Assembly: GCA_034437895.1 (NCBI GenBank)
Contig: DAOTTO010000169.1
Coordinates: 1-42,627 of the forward strand
Length of the DNA stretch: 42,627 nt
Reading direction: 5' to 3'
Source: JANRLJ01 sp034437895
GTDB taxonomy: Bacteria > Chloroflexota > Anaerolineae > Aggregatilineales > Phototrophicaceae
The position numbers were made by a program, and so were the translations under genes. The notes beneath the pieces were generated by a model. The model was not told where the DNA came from, ran no database searches, and saw nothing but the letters and a program-made list of their open reading frames with translations. Shown here in pieces: positions 30,886 to 38,633 of the stretch (position 1 is the first letter of the stretch; every line of letters starts with the position of its first letter).

Positions 30886-31382
30886 AACGCGACCACCTTT
30901 TCTGCAACTTGCTGCGGTGTTAAACCCGTTGTATCAATCTGATACGGAATCGCCGCATAATCCGCTTTGCGCTGTTCTAGTAACGCTTCTAACGCTTGCC
31001 AATTTGTGGCTAACGGGCGGCCTGCACCACTCTCTAAACGTTCCTGAATGCTATCTGGCGCTGCCGTCAAACAAATCACTAAACCAGACATCAGCATCAA
31101 CTCCCGATTCGCCGGATCAACCAACATCCCGCCGCCCGTAGCGATTACTTGGCTTTCTCTCGCCGCCAGGGATTGACAGATAATCCGCTCATAGCGCCGG
31201 AAAGCCGCTTCACCTTCCTGAGCGAAAATATCCGCAACAGATTTACCGATGCGCTGAACGATCTCATCGTCCGAATCGACAAAGTGCCAGCCGATAAAAT
31301 CCGCCACAATCTGCCCCACCGTCGTCTTACCCGTCCCCATGAATCCGGTTAGGATGATATTGCGCGACGTATTCAAAATCAT
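30873..31382 (-). CDS. aroK: shikimate kinase
   Basis: A 169-aa kinase, step 5 of the pathway (shikimate to shikimate-3-phosphate). The Walker A motif is GFMGTGKTTV (about 13-22). DSDDEI (about 36-41) binds Mg/shikimate, RRYE and ATGGGMLVD (about 80-88) bind shikimate, and GAGRPLA is the lid Arg region. Length is typical. No strong ribosome binding site precedes the ATG at 31382. It is followed by aroB with a 13-nt overlap. Confidence 0.95.
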   Translation of the reverse strand: MILNTSRNIILTGFMGTGKTTVGQIVADFIGWHFVDSDDEIVQRIGKSVADIFAQEGEAAFRRYERIICQSLAARESQVIATGGGMLVDPANRELMLMSGLVICLTAAPDSIQERLESGAGRPLATNWQALEALLEQRKADYAAIPYQIDTTGLTPQQVAEKVVALWKT

Positions 31383-31500
31383 TTTGAATCACCAAGCGAC
31401 AAAGAAACGCTCTCTATTTTCTCGGCGATTCTTTGTGTCCTTTGCAACTTTGCGTTAAATCTTTTTGCGAATTGCTGATCGCTACCTGCTGATCGCTGAA
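31383..31500. repeat. dispersed intergenic repeat, copy 2 in the aro operon
   Basis: The gap between aroC and aroK holds the second half of the same repeat family (CGGCGATTCTTTGTGTCC, TTTGCAACTTTGCGTTAAATC). A second word type based on CTGATCGC follows (GAATTGCTGATCGC, CCTGCTGATCGCTGAATGCT), related to the AGCTTTCAGCAATTAGC segments at 32695-32715 and 33026-33055. Confidence 0.65.
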
Positions 31501-31502
31501 TG

Positions 31503-32681
31503 CTATTCATAGCCGAAACGCCATTCCACATTATCCATCGGCAAATCTTCCAGCCGAGCGCGGCGCAACTTATCAAAACGCGGCCGCATCTCCTCCATGC
31601 TGTCACCACCTAATTTTTCCAGCAGGGCATCCGCCAACACCAACGTCATCATCGATTCGCCCACTGGAACGGCACGCGGCACAGCACAAAAATCGCTTCG
31701 CTCGTAAGTCGTGCTTTCCGGTTCGCCCGTCGCAAGATTGACCGATTCCGCCCCGCGTAACATCGTCGCTATCGGCTTCATCGCCACCCGCGCCACAATC
31801 GGCTCACCTGTCGTAATGCCGCCTTCGAGTCCGCCAGCACGATTGGTCGGGCGCGTCAGGTTGCCATTTTCACCGCCTAAAGCAATATCATCATGGACTT
31901 GTGAGCCGGGTTTGCCTGCGTTAGCAAATCCATCACCGATTTCCGCGCCCTTCATGGCGTGAATGCTGACCATCGCCGCGACAATACGCCCGTCTAGCTT
32001 GCGATCCCAATGAACATGCGATCCCAACCCCGGCGGACAGTTCAGCGCGACAATTTCAAACACGCCGCCGAGCGTGTCTTTATCAATTTTGGCCTGCCGA
32101 ACAGCCTCGTGCATCTGCTCTGCAACTTCGGGATTCGGGCAGCGCACATCGCTTTCTTCACCTAAGCGAAAGCGCTCAGTATAATCGAGCGTCACGGGTA
32201 AGTCAGCTTTCACATCGCCAATTTGAACGACGTAGCCGCCAATAGTCACCCCAAATTCGCTTAAAAATTTGCGGCAGATCGCCCCCGCTGCCACACGCAT
32301 CGTCGTCTCGCGGGCGCTGGCACGTTCCAGCGAGACACGCAGTTCACGGTAGCCATATTTGATCGCGCCCGTCAGATCGGCATGACCAGGGCGCGGTGTC
32401 GTCATCGGCGTGATGTCTTTTTCTTTCCAATTTTTGAAATCGCGGTTTTCCACCAGCAGCGCGATGGGGCCTCCGGTGGTCACGCCGTTCATCACCCCGG
32501 CGGTGATTCGCACCGAGTCGCGTTCAATTTGCATCCGCCCCCCGCTGCCATACCCTTGCTGACGACGAGCGAGATCGGCGTTAATGTCGTCTGGCGAAAG
32601 CGGCACTCCGGCAGGCATCCCTTCCAGAATAGCCGTTAGCATCGGCCCGTGTGATTCTCCAGCAGTTAGAAATCGAAGCAT
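31503..32681 (-). CDS. aroC: chorismate synthase
   Basis: A 392-aa FMN-dependent enzyme, step 7 of the pathway (EPSP to chorismate). MLRFLTAGESHGPMLTAILEGMPAG at the N-terminus, RRQQGYGSGGRM (about 38-49) and RPGHADLTGAIKYG (about 98-111) match the family. The ASARETTMRVAAGAI signature (about 120-134) and LEGGITTGEPI (about 286-296) also match. Length is normal. The start at 32681 has only a weak ribosome binding site. It is separated from aroK by a repeat-filled 120-nt gap. Confidence 0.95.
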   Translation of the reverse strand: MLRFLTAGESHGPMLTAILEGMPAGVPLSPDDINADLARRQQGYGSGGRMQIERDSVRITAGVMNGVTTGGPIALLVENRDFKNWKEKDITPMTTPRPGHADLTGAIKYGYRELRVSLERASARETTMRVAAGAICRKFLSEFGVTIGGYVVQIGDVKADLPVTLDYTERFRLGEESDVRCPNPEVAEQMHEAVRQAKIDKDTLGGVFEIVALNCPPGLGSHVHWDRKLDGRIVAAMVSIHAMKGAEIGDGFANAGKPGSQVHDDIALGGENGNLTRPTNRAGGLEGGITTGEPIVARVAMKPIATMLRGAESVNLATGEPESTTYERSDFCAVPRAVPVGESMMTLVLADALLEKLGGDSMEEMRPRFDKLRRARLEDLPMDNVEWRFGYE

Positions 32682-32713
32682 ATAGGTAGCTCTCAGCTTT
32701 CAGCAATTAGCAT

Positions 32714-32962
32714 TTAGACAGTTTGGGTTTTTGTCCGCGCCCGAAGTTTTAACATGCTCATAAAGTGATTCATACGAGAAAACTCGTCTAATTCAGCGTT
32801 TTCTTCAAATGTTAAAGTCCCGTTACGATTAGTCTTTAACAAATAACTCGCACGTTCTTGTAAAGACTCCGAAGGTCCAAATTCAATAATCTGTTCTGGT
32901 GTAGGCGTGGAAGCCAGAAAATCCAGAATTTCACTAAACAATCTGCTTTGTTGGACTGCCAT
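32714..32962 (-). CDS. small conserved hypothetical protein
   Basis: An 82-aa acidic-then-basic protein: LFSEILDFLASTPTPEQIIE, FGPSESLQERASYLL, NGTLTFEENAELDEF and a basic end LKLRARTKTQ. Small proteins of this pattern (P-S-E-x-L-Q-x-R, L-T-x-E-E-x-x-E-L-D-E) are common in Cyanobacteria, Chloroflexota and Planctomycetes, without known function; I recall the pattern but cannot name a domain. The ATG at 32962 is preceded by AGGAAAGGAAAT; the in-frame TTG at 32980 is upstream of that site and unlikely. It lies inside the aro operon, flanked by repeat-like gaps. Confidence 0.7.
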   Translation of the reverse strand: MAVQQSRLFSEILDFLASTPTPEQIIEFGPSESLQERASYLLKTNRNGTLTFEENAELDEFSRMNHFMSMLKLRARTKTQTV

Positions 32963-33025
32963 TTTATTTCCTTTCCTCAAAATGGTGTCGGAACTAACCT
33001 AATATGATTTTATCGCAGCATACAC

Positions 33026-33058
33026 AGCTTTCAGCAGTTAGCGGTCAGTTTTCAGACA
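33026..33058. repeat. short AGCTTTCAGCAGTTAGC-type repeat
   Basis: CAGCTTTCAGCAGTTAGCGG followed by TCAGTTTTCAGAC resembles CAGCTTTCAGCAATTAGC at 32694-32711, on the other side of the small ORF. The two may have brought in the ORF as a unit or simply be scattered repeats. The rest of the gap 32963-33144 shows nothing further. Confidence 0.5.
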
Positions 33059-33144
33059 TCACAGGCTGGAAATTCTCAACTTGTATTGCACCATTTTCGA
33101 CCCAACGAGATACAATTTGTTCTGGAAAATCATATGTCTCACAC

Positions 33145-33612
33145 TTATTGAAGCTCCATGCGCTCACTATAGACACGGAAACCCAACTTTTTGTAGAAGC
33201 CAATCGCATGGCTGTTGAAATCCCACACCATCAACATCACACGCTGAATATGTTCCGCCTTCGCCAGATCATACACCGCTTGCATCAATTTTTCGCCACA
33301 GCCTTTACCGCGCTGGTCATCATTCACCGAAATCTGATCGATCACGATTTCGTCTATGGCAAACGTAAAGGGCGATTCTGGGCGGCGGTTGAGTTTGGCA
33401 TACACATAACCCACCGCCTGCCCATCGACTTCGCCAATGAAAATATGATTTTCTGGCGCTATGAGCAGGTCGATATAAAACGTAATGAGATCATCATCCA
33501 AAGTATACGGCTTAAAGAAATCCGGCCTCGCCTCGGCGTGCATCCGTTGGACGGGTTCATTTAAACGGGCGATGAGTTCGGCATCATCAATTGAAGCACG
33601 TCTGATATTCAT
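33145..33612 (-). CDS. GNAT-family N-acetyltransferase
   Basis: A 155-aa GNAT protein starting MNIRRASIDDAELIARLN. The acetyl-CoA-binding motif A is EIVIDQISVNDDQRGKGCGEKLM (Q/R-G-x-G, about 87-109), and the C-terminal VMLMVWDFNSHAIGFYKKLGF is motif B. The acceptor is unknown. The ATG at 33612 starts 2 nt after the aroE stop, with GGAAA upstream; a longer in-frame reading would run into aroE. It is transcribed within the aro operon but has no evident pathway role. Confidence 0.85.
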   Translation of the reverse strand: MNIRRASIDDAELIARLNEPVQRMHAEARPDFFKPYTLDDDLITFYIDLLIAPENHIFIGEVDGQAVGYVYAKLNRRPESPFTFAIDEIVIDQISVNDDQRGKGCGEKLMQAVYDLAKAEHIQRVMLMVWDFNSHAIGFYKKLGFRVYSERMELQ

Positions 33613-33614
33613 AA

Positions 33615-34445
33615 TCAATTTCCAGTTTGAAGCGCTTCTCGCAGCGCCGCAAGCATGACTTCCAACGGCGGATCGACATCCGTCCACAGTTTAAAAGCCG
33701 CCGCGCCCTGACGCGCCAACATCCCCATACCGCCGATAGCGCGACCTCCAGCAGATTCGGCCTGCCGCATAAACGCCGTCACACTGGGACGATAGACCAT
33801 ATCGTAAACGGTCACGCCACGCGGTATCGGCAGCCCTTCAATCCAAGGTGACTCGTCAATATGTGGATATAACCCTGCTGATGTGCAGTTGATAATCAGA
33901 TCGACTGGCGACTCAAGCGCCTCGTCCAAAGTTTTGGCATGGGCGTTTTTAATTCCGGCGGAAATCGTCAGATTCGCCAGCATAAGCTGAGCGCGTTCCA
34001 TCGTGCGATTGACGACGGTGACGGATGCGCCTTCTCGCGTCAGTCCAAAGACTGCCGCCCGTGCCGCGCCGCCTGCGCCCAAGATCAACACATTTGCGCC
34101 TGAAAGCGGAATATCGTGCGCCTTCAAATCATCAATCAGGCCGATTACATCGGTGTTGGTCGCGCTGTTGTCGCGCAGATCAATCGTGTTTGCCGCGCCG
34201 ACTGCCCGCACAATTTCATCCGGCTTAATAAAGCGAATCACCGCCTCTTTATGCGGAATCGTCACATTCAGGCCAATATAGCCGTGACGCTGCGGTTCGA
34301 TCAACCCAAGCCGCAAAATATCGGAGGGGATAGGCATCAGATCATAATGCCAATCCATGCCGAGCGCCTGAAACGCTGCGTTGTGCATCACCGGACTCAA
34401 GCTGTAGGTGAGAGGCCAGCCAATCGCGCCGACTTTGGTCGTCAT
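33615..34445 (-). CDS. aroE: shikimate dehydrogenase
   Basis: A 276-aa NADPH-dependent enzyme, step 4 (3-dehydroshikimate to shikimate). VGAIGWPLTYSLSPVMHNAAF (shikimate-binding Ser residues), GLNVTIPHKEAV (catalytic Lys about 67), LILGAGGAARAAVFGL (NADP Rossmann, about 121-136) and VVNRTMERAQ are clear. YDMVYRP and GMGMLARQGAAAFKLWT complete the family pattern. Its ATG overlaps the aroA stop by 4 nt, consistent with coupled translation. Confidence 0.95.
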   Translation of the reverse strand: MTTKVGAIGWPLTYSLSPVMHNAAFQALGMDWHYDLMPIPSDILRLGLIEPQRHGYIGLNVTIPHKEAVIRFIKPDEIVRAVGAANTIDLRDNSATNTDVIGLIDDLKAHDIPLSGANVLILGAGGAARAAVFGLTREGASVTVVNRTMERAQLMLANLTISAGIKNAHAKTLDEALESPVDLIINCTSAGLYPHIDESPWIEGLPIPRGVTVYDMVYRPSVTAFMRQAESAGGRAIGGMGMLARQGAAAFKLWTDVDPPLEVMLAALREALQTGN

Positions 34446-35746
34446 GCTGTTTCCAAATCTTCTAAAAGCTGACCACCTAATTTAACCAGCGTCTCGGAAA
34501 AACTGGGGAATGAATCCCCCGCACATTTAGAGTCGGTCACAATCGTGCCTTCATCCGCGACCAATCCAGCGACGGTCAAGCTCATGGCAACACGATGATC
34601 GTCGTGTCCATCGACGGTTGTACCCATCAATGTTTGCGGCCCAGTGATGCGGAAGCCATCTTCCGTTTCGGTAATTTCCGCGCCGAGTTTGCGTAATTCG
34701 CTACTCATGACCGCGATCCGGTCTGTCTCTTTCACGCGCAGTTCTTGAGCGTCCCGGACAACGGTTTCCCCTTCGGCATAAAGTGCCGCGACCATCAACA
34801 CCGGAAATTCGTCAATCATCCGCACGACGGTTTCTCCGCCAATCTCTATTCCGCGTAAAGTGCTGTACCTGACGCGCAAAGTGCCGACAGGTTCGCCCGC
34901 TTCTTCGCCCTGTTCGCTGATTGTGATGTCCGCGCCCATTTCGAGCAGCACATCGAGTAAGCCCGTGCGGGTATTGTTCAGGTTCACATGTTCAATCGTC
35001 AGATCGCTGTCCGGCACGATGCACCCCGTAACCAGCAAAAACGCCGCCGAAGAAAAATCACCAGGCACCGTTAAATCCATTGGCTTAAGTGCAGCACCCG
35101 GCGTGATTGTGGCATTATTGCCATCCACCGTGATACTTGCGCCCATCGCTCGTAACATGCGCTCGGTGTGGTCACGAGCCGGCCCCGGTTGAATCACTGT
35201 CGTCGCGCCGTCGGCGAAAAGTCCCGCAAGTAAAACAGCACTTTTAACCTGAGCGCTTGCCATTGGCAGCGTGTATTCAATCCCTTTTAACTGCGTGGGC
35301 GTAATCGTCAAGGGAGCGCGGCCTTCCGCAGCATCAATCAACGCGCCCATCTGCCGCAGCGGGTCGATAATGCGCTTCATTGGACGGCGGCGCAGTTGCT
35401 CGCTGCCATCCAAAACCGAAGGGAACGCTTGTCCCGCCATGATGCCAGCCGCGAGTCGAATCCCTGTCCCGGCGTTCACGAAATCCAGCGGTTTATCGGG
35501 CGGGATCAATACCCCGCCGTATATCGTTAAAGTATTGGTATCATGTCGATCCACTTGAATCCCAAGCGCCTGCACACTTTGCAGTGACGCTTCAGTATCG
35601 CCAGCCGCCAGCCAGCCGCGCACTTGTGTTTCGCCAGTCGCCAACATGCCCATGAGGACGGCACGATGCGAGATGGATTTATCGCCGGGGACGGTTGTGC
35701 TGCCGCGTAATGGCACACCCGGTTTTACGTTCAAAATGCCTGTCAT
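34442..35746 (-). CDS. aroA: 3-phosphoshikimate 1-carboxyvinyltransferase (EPSP synthase)
   Basis: A 434-aa enzyme, step 6 (shikimate-3-phosphate + PEP to EPSP). VPGDKSISHRAVLMGMLA (PEP/S3P-binding Lys, about 19-36), VNAGTGIRLAAGIM (about 95-108), DGSEQLRRRPMKRI, and RVKETDRIAVMSSELRKLGA with DGHDDHRVAMSLTVAG near the end are present. The ATG at 35746 is chosen for GGAG 8 nt upstream. The reading frame is open for another ~78 codons upstream, but that stretch is the dispersed repeat (AKSQRTRRIAKK, TTEVTKITE), not protein. Confidence 0.95.
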   Translation of the reverse strand: MTGILNVKPGVPLRGSTTVPGDKSISHRAVLMGMLATGETQVRGWLAAGDTEASLQSVQALGIQVDRHDTNTLTIYGGVLIPPDKPLDFVNAGTGIRLAAGIMAGQAFPSVLDGSEQLRRRPMKRIIDPLRQMGALIDAAEGRAPLTITPTQLKGIEYTLPMASAQVKSAVLLAGLFADGATTVIQPGPARDHTERMLRAMGASITVDGNNATITPGAALKPMDLTVPGDFSSAAFLLVTGCIVPDSDLTIEHVNLNNTRTGLLDVLLEMGADITISEQGEEAGEPVGTLRVRYSTLRGIEIGGETVVRMIDEFPVLMVAALYAEGETVVRDAQELRVKETDRIAVMSSELRKLGAEITETEDGFRITGPQTLMGTTVDGHDDHRVAMSLTVAGLVADEGTIVTDSKCAGDSFPSFSETLVKLGGQLLEDLETA

Positions 35747-35762
35747 AATTTCTCCATTATGT

Positions 35763-35900
35763 TGAACCACCACCGCCCCAAGAACACCAAGGATTTTAGT
35801 TTTAATCTCTGTGATCTTTGTGACCTCTGTGGTTAATCTTTTCCCATTTTCTTTCTTTGCGATTCTTCGCGTTCTTTGCGACTTTGCGTCGAACCTTTCC
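35763..35900. repeat. dispersed intergenic repeat, copy 3 in the aro operon
   Basis: The tyrA-aroA gap contains ACCACCACCGCCCCAAGAAC, ACACCAAGGATTTTAG, TCTCTGTGATCTTTGTGACC, CTCTGTGGTTAATC and TTTGCGACTTTGCGTCGAACC, colinear with the copy at 29265-29393. Open frames across it give low-complexity junk peptides that can be mistaken for an N-terminal extension of AroA. Confidence 0.75.
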
Positions 35901-36782
35901 TTATTTCGAGTACTTATCCGCCCAATCAATTCGCTGCTGACGGACGGGTTTAAGCGACTCCGCCAATTTTTCGTCATCATGCGCGATCAGCATTTTTTCC
36001 AGCATCGCCATTTGCACACGAAACTGCGCCAGCAAAACCGCAATCGCCTGCGTATTCGTGCTTAAAATATCACCCATCATCTGAATATCGCTGCCAGCCA
36101 AACGGGACATATCGCGGAAGCCTCCCGCCGCAAGCTGCCATACGGCCTCATCTTCGTCCGCTTCGGTTGCCGCTGTCGCTACCAGCGCCGCACTCAGTAA
36201 ATATGGCAGATGGCTGATCGTCGCCACCACGCGATCATGGCGTTGCGCTTCCATTTCAAACGGAATCGCGCCCAATGCCTCGACCAATCCCAACGCCCGT
36301 AAGCGTGTGGCAGGTGTCGTACGACGAGTAACGCATAACACAAACGGCCTATCTTTATAAAGTGCGGCATCGCTGGCTTGAATACCACTGTTTTCTTTGC
36401 CCGTCATCGGATGACCACCGATGGCATGGATTCCAATCGGCAGCCGCCCCATCGCCTCGCAAATATCCTGCTTGGTGCTGCCGATGTCGATCAAAAGCGT
36501 ATTCGAGCGCAAATAGGCCCCGATGCGATTCCGCACAAGCTGAATCACCGTACGCACAGGCGCACACAAAATCACAGCATCCGCATTATTTACCCCCGCT
36601 TGAAGATCATCCGTCGCGCAATCGACAATCTGATGTTCCAGCGCATAAGCCTGAGTCTCTGGGTTGGGGTCAACCCCCGTGATTGTATCTGCAAAAAGTC
36701 GTAATGCCAGCGCCATCGAGCCGCCCATCAGTCCTAAACCGACGACGGCTAAATGGCGCACATGAAAGTTTCCGGGCGACAT
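35901..36782 (-). CDS. tyrA: prephenate dehydrogenase
   Basis: A 293-aa NAD(P)+-dependent enzyme turning prephenate into 4-hydroxyphenylpyruvate for tyrosine. AVVGLGLMGGSMALAL (about 12-27) is the Rossmann motif, ILCAPV follows at about 71-76, and DIGSTKQDIC and GGHPMTGKENSG hold the conserved active-site His. No fused chorismate mutase or ACT domain is seen. The ATG at 36782 begins 1 nt after the aroF stop; a TTG 30 nt further upstream is an alternative start inside aroF. Both starts have weak ribosome binding sites, so coupling to aroF translation is likely. Confidence 0.92.
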   Translation of the reverse strand: MSPGNFHVRHLAVVGLGLMGGSMALALRLFADTITGVDPNPETQAYALEHQIVDCATDDLQAGVNNADAVILCAPVRTVIQLVRNRIGAYLRSNTLLIDIGSTKQDICEAMGRLPIGIHAIGGHPMTGKENSGIQASDAALYKDRPFVLCVTRRTTPATRLRALGLVEALGAIPFEMEAQRHDRVVATISHLPYLLSAALVATAATEADEDEAVWQLAAGGFRDMSRLAGSDIQMMGDILSTNTQAIAVLLAQFRVQMAMLEKMLIAHDDEKLAESLKPVRQQRIDWADKYSK

Positions 36783-36783
36783 G

Positions 36784-37800
36784 TTAGGCTGTCCGTCCGA
36801 TTGCTTCGGCAATCAACCGCACCTGCCGCACCATCGAAGCGAAACGTTCTGGCGTAAGGCTTTGGCGACCATCAGACATCGCCTCGGCTGGATTCACATG
36901 CACTTCAATAATCAAGCCATCCGCGCCTGCTGCCACCGCCGCCAAGGCCACCGGTTCGACATATTCCGACAAACCAACGCCGTGACTCGGATCAGCAATC
37001 ACCGGAAGATGCGTTAAATGTTTCAAAACTGGAATCGCGTTGATGTCGAAAGTATTGCGCGTGAATTTCTCGAAAGTGCGGATGCCACGCTCACACAGCA
37101 TCACCCGCGTATTGCCGTGCGCCAGAATATATTCTGCCGCCATCAGCAAATCCTCAACGGTGCTGCTCATGCCGCGTTTCAACAACACCGGATGCTGGCT
37201 TTCGCCTGCCGCGTTCAAGAGCGTGAAGTTCTGCATATTCCGCGCCCCAATTTGCAACACATCGGCGTATTGGCACACCATCGGGACGAGTGCAGGATCC
37301 ATCACCTCGGTGACGATGGGCAGCCCCGTGACTTCCCGCGCTTCCACCAGCCATTGCAGCCCCTTTTCACCAAAACCCTGGAAACTGTAGGGCGAGGTAC
37401 GCGGCTTGAATGCCCCGCCGCGCAACGCTGTCGCGCCGGCTTCTTTGACCGCACACGCCGCTTCAATGATTTCATTGCGCCCTTCTACGGAACACGGCCC
37501 CGCAATCACAAGCACTTTATTCCCGCCCATCTGTGATCCATTCAATGGCACAAGCGTATCATGCGGGTGGAATTGACGACTGGCGAGTTTATACGGTACA
37601 GAGACACGCACAACTTTTTCCACGCCGTCCATCGTTTCATAATTTTCCTGCTTAAGCGGGGTTGGACTTTCTCCTACGACACCGATAATGGTGCGTTCTT
37701 CGCCTTCGGAAAGATGCGCTTTGTAACCGTCCGATTCGATACGGCTGATGATGTCGGCGATTTGCTTAGACGATGCGTGAAACTTCATAATGACAATCAT
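36784..37800 (-). CDS. aroF: 3-deoxy-7-phosphoheptulonate (DAHP) synthase, type I-beta
   Basis: A 338-aa enzyme, the first committed shikimate step (PEP + erythrose-4-phosphate). The N-terminal ~75 residues form a ferredoxin-like regulatory extension (MKFHASSKQIADIISRI), as in Thermotoga-type enzymes. The barrel follows, with VIAGPCSVEGR (about 97-107), ATALRGGAFKPRTSPYSFQG and IGARNMQNF. CERGIRTFEKFTRNTFDI and PVIADPSHGVG complete the set. ATG 37800 overlaps the chorismate mutase stop as ATGA. Regulation is likely twofold: feedback through the N-terminal domain and attenuation at the operon leader. Confidence 0.95.
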   Translation of the reverse strand: MIVIMKFHASSKQIADIISRIESDGYKAHLSEGEERTIIGVVGESPTPLKQENYETMDGVEKVVRVSVPYKLASRQFHPHDTLVPLNGSQMGGNKVLVIAGPCSVEGRNEIIEAACAVKEAGATALRGGAFKPRTSPYSFQGFGEKGLQWLVEAREVTGLPIVTEVMDPALVPMVCQYADVLQIGARNMQNFTLLNAAGESQHPVLLKRGMSSTVEDLLMAAEYILAHGNTRVMLCERGIRTFEKFTRNTFDINAIPVLKHLTHLPVIADPSHGVGLSEYVEPVALAAVAAGADGLIIEVHVNPAEAMSDGRQSLTPERFASMVRQVRLIAEAIGRTA

Positions 37801-38204
37801 GCGTTGACCTCATTTCCATTCAGGATAATTTTGTTCGTTGGGTAAAGATCGGGGCGAAGTCTCTCCGCGCCGTGCATATAGACATGCCGAATTTCTTCCA
37901 ACCGCTTTTCCGTGTTCCAGTGAATCAGGATACGTATACACTGCGGCACACCTGACGGCATATCAATCTCTTGGCAGCCCATTAATGCCGTTTGCCTCCA
38001 TCCTACAGCCCGCGCCGCCCCCGCTGGATAAGCAGCGTTCAGATCAGGCGTTGTGGTAAAGATCACACTCGCCACAAATTCCTCCTCAATGCCGTTGGCC
38101 TCAATGATGGCCTGCAAGAGTTCCGCCGTGCCACGATTAATGGCTTCCGCCGTGTTCTCATGCACGGTAGTCGCTCCGCGCACGCCCCGCACCAACATCA
38201 ACAT
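37797..38204 (-). CDS. aroH: chorismate mutase, AroH class
   Basis: A 135-aa monofunctional trimeric-type chorismate mutase (chorismate to prephenate), closely following the Bacillus AroH pattern. LVRGVRGATTV (active-site Arg), TTTPDLNAAYPA, MGCQEIDM (Cys/Glu), PQCIRIL (Arg) and RHVYMHGAERLRPDL (Tyr) are present. The ATG at 38204 is selected because AAGGAG lies 9 nt upstream; in-frame Met codons further up fall between the attenuator and that site. It is the first structural gene after the leader peptide and terminator described here. Confidence 0.93.
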   Translation of the reverse strand: MLMLVRGVRGATTVHENTAEAINRGTAELLQAIIEANGIEEEFVASVIFTTTPDLNAAYPAGAARAVGWRQTALMGCQEIDMPSGVPQCIRILIHWNTEKRLEEIRHVYMHGAERLRPDLYPTNKIILNGNEVNA

Positions 38205-38276
38205 TCGCTTTGCTCCTTTGTTAGCCATGATCGGGATCAAGTGAGCTTGCTCCCAATCGTTCAAAAATGAAAAGAC

Positions 38277-38310
38277 AAACAAAAAGGCGCTGAGCTTATG
38301 CCCTGCGCCT
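38277..38310 (-). terminator. attenuator terminator of the aromatic operon leader
   Basis: On the minus strand AGGCGC (38310-38305) pairs with GCGCCT (38290-38285). After an A-A mismatch the stem continues with GGG/CTC, leaving the 6-nt loop CATAAG. The run TTTTTGTTTG follows. It lies between the leader peptide and aroH, on the same transcript and ~80 nt upstream of the aroH start, so it must be conditional. Confidence 0.8.
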
Positions 38311-38314
38311 CTGT

Positions 38315-38344
38315 GGTTATCAGTCTTTGGTGAACTAATGAACC
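38315..38344 (-). promoter_or_regulatory. leader hairpin between the leader peptide and the terminator
   Basis: GGTTCATTAGT (38344-38334) pairs with ACTGATAACC (38324-38315) as a 10-bp stem with one bulged C and one G-U pair. It sits directly before the terminator and may be part of the alternative folding. Separately, TTTATGC (38366-38360) can pair with GCATAAG in the terminator loop (38301-38295), a candidate antitermination contact. Confidence 0.5.
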
Positions 38345-38348
38345 GCGA

Positions 38349-38435
38349 TTACCCGCCCAGCATAAAACGCCCGACTTTTACTATGTCGCTCGTAAAGTAA
38401 TAATAGGGGCGGTAGGCAAAAATTTGCTGAGTCAC
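38349..38435 (-). CDS. aromatic-operon leader peptide (Tyr/Phe attenuator), 28 aa
   Basis: A 28-codon open frame starts with GTG at 38435 (AAGGA 7 nt upstream) and ends with TAA at 38349-38351. It reads MTQQIFAYRPYYYF in its first half: four Tyr and two Phe within nine consecutive codons (TTT GCC TAC CGC CCC TAT TAT TAC TTT). The second half is SDIVKVGRFMLGG. An in-frame ATG at 38450 would give 33 aa. It starts about 22 nt after the predicted transcription start and precedes an intrinsic terminator and the aroH-aroF-tyrA operon. Its product has no expected function; translation itself would sense charged tRNA-Tyr and tRNA-Phe. The Tyr-codon segment TACCGCCC (38414-38407) can pair with GGGCGGGTA at the stop codon (38358-38350). 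Confidence 0.8.
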   Translation of the reverse strand: MTQQIFAYRPYYYFTSDIVKVGRFMLGG

Positions 38436-38463
38436 GGTTGCGTCCTTCATTCAGATGGCGCAA

Positions 38464-38493
38464 AGCATAGCGAATGTCGGGCTAGGTTGTCAA
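38464..38493 (-). promoter_or_regulatory. sigma70-type promoter of the aromatic operon
   Basis: On the minus strand a perfect TTGACA (38493-38488) is followed after 18 nt by TATGCT (38469-38464). Transcription should begin near 38457, about 22 nt before the GTG of the leader peptide. The remaining 140 nt up to trpA (38494-38633) show no further gene or clear terminator. Confidence 0.7.
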
Positions 38494-38633
38494 CAAGTGG
38501 TGGGCAGTCTCATTGTTAGTCGCAAATTAAAGAGCATGATTATTGATATTTCACAAAATTAAAGGTGAAAAATCGAGCTAATAACTGCGGAATATTTCAC
38601 AGCCATGCCGATATTCAATAAAAGTCGTTGGAC

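Noticed and set aside
35747..35980. In-frame N-terminal extension of AroA by ~78 codons
   Set aside because: The extension translates the dispersed repeat (AKSQRTRRIAKK, TTEVTKITE-type junk). A proper GGAG ribosome binding site precedes the ATG at 35746, where AroA homology begins.
38205..38282. Longer AroH start in the frame MFVFSFLNDWEQ
   Set aside because: This segment lies between the attenuator T-run and AAGGAG. AroH homology begins at the ATG at 38204, which has a well-spaced ribosome binding site.
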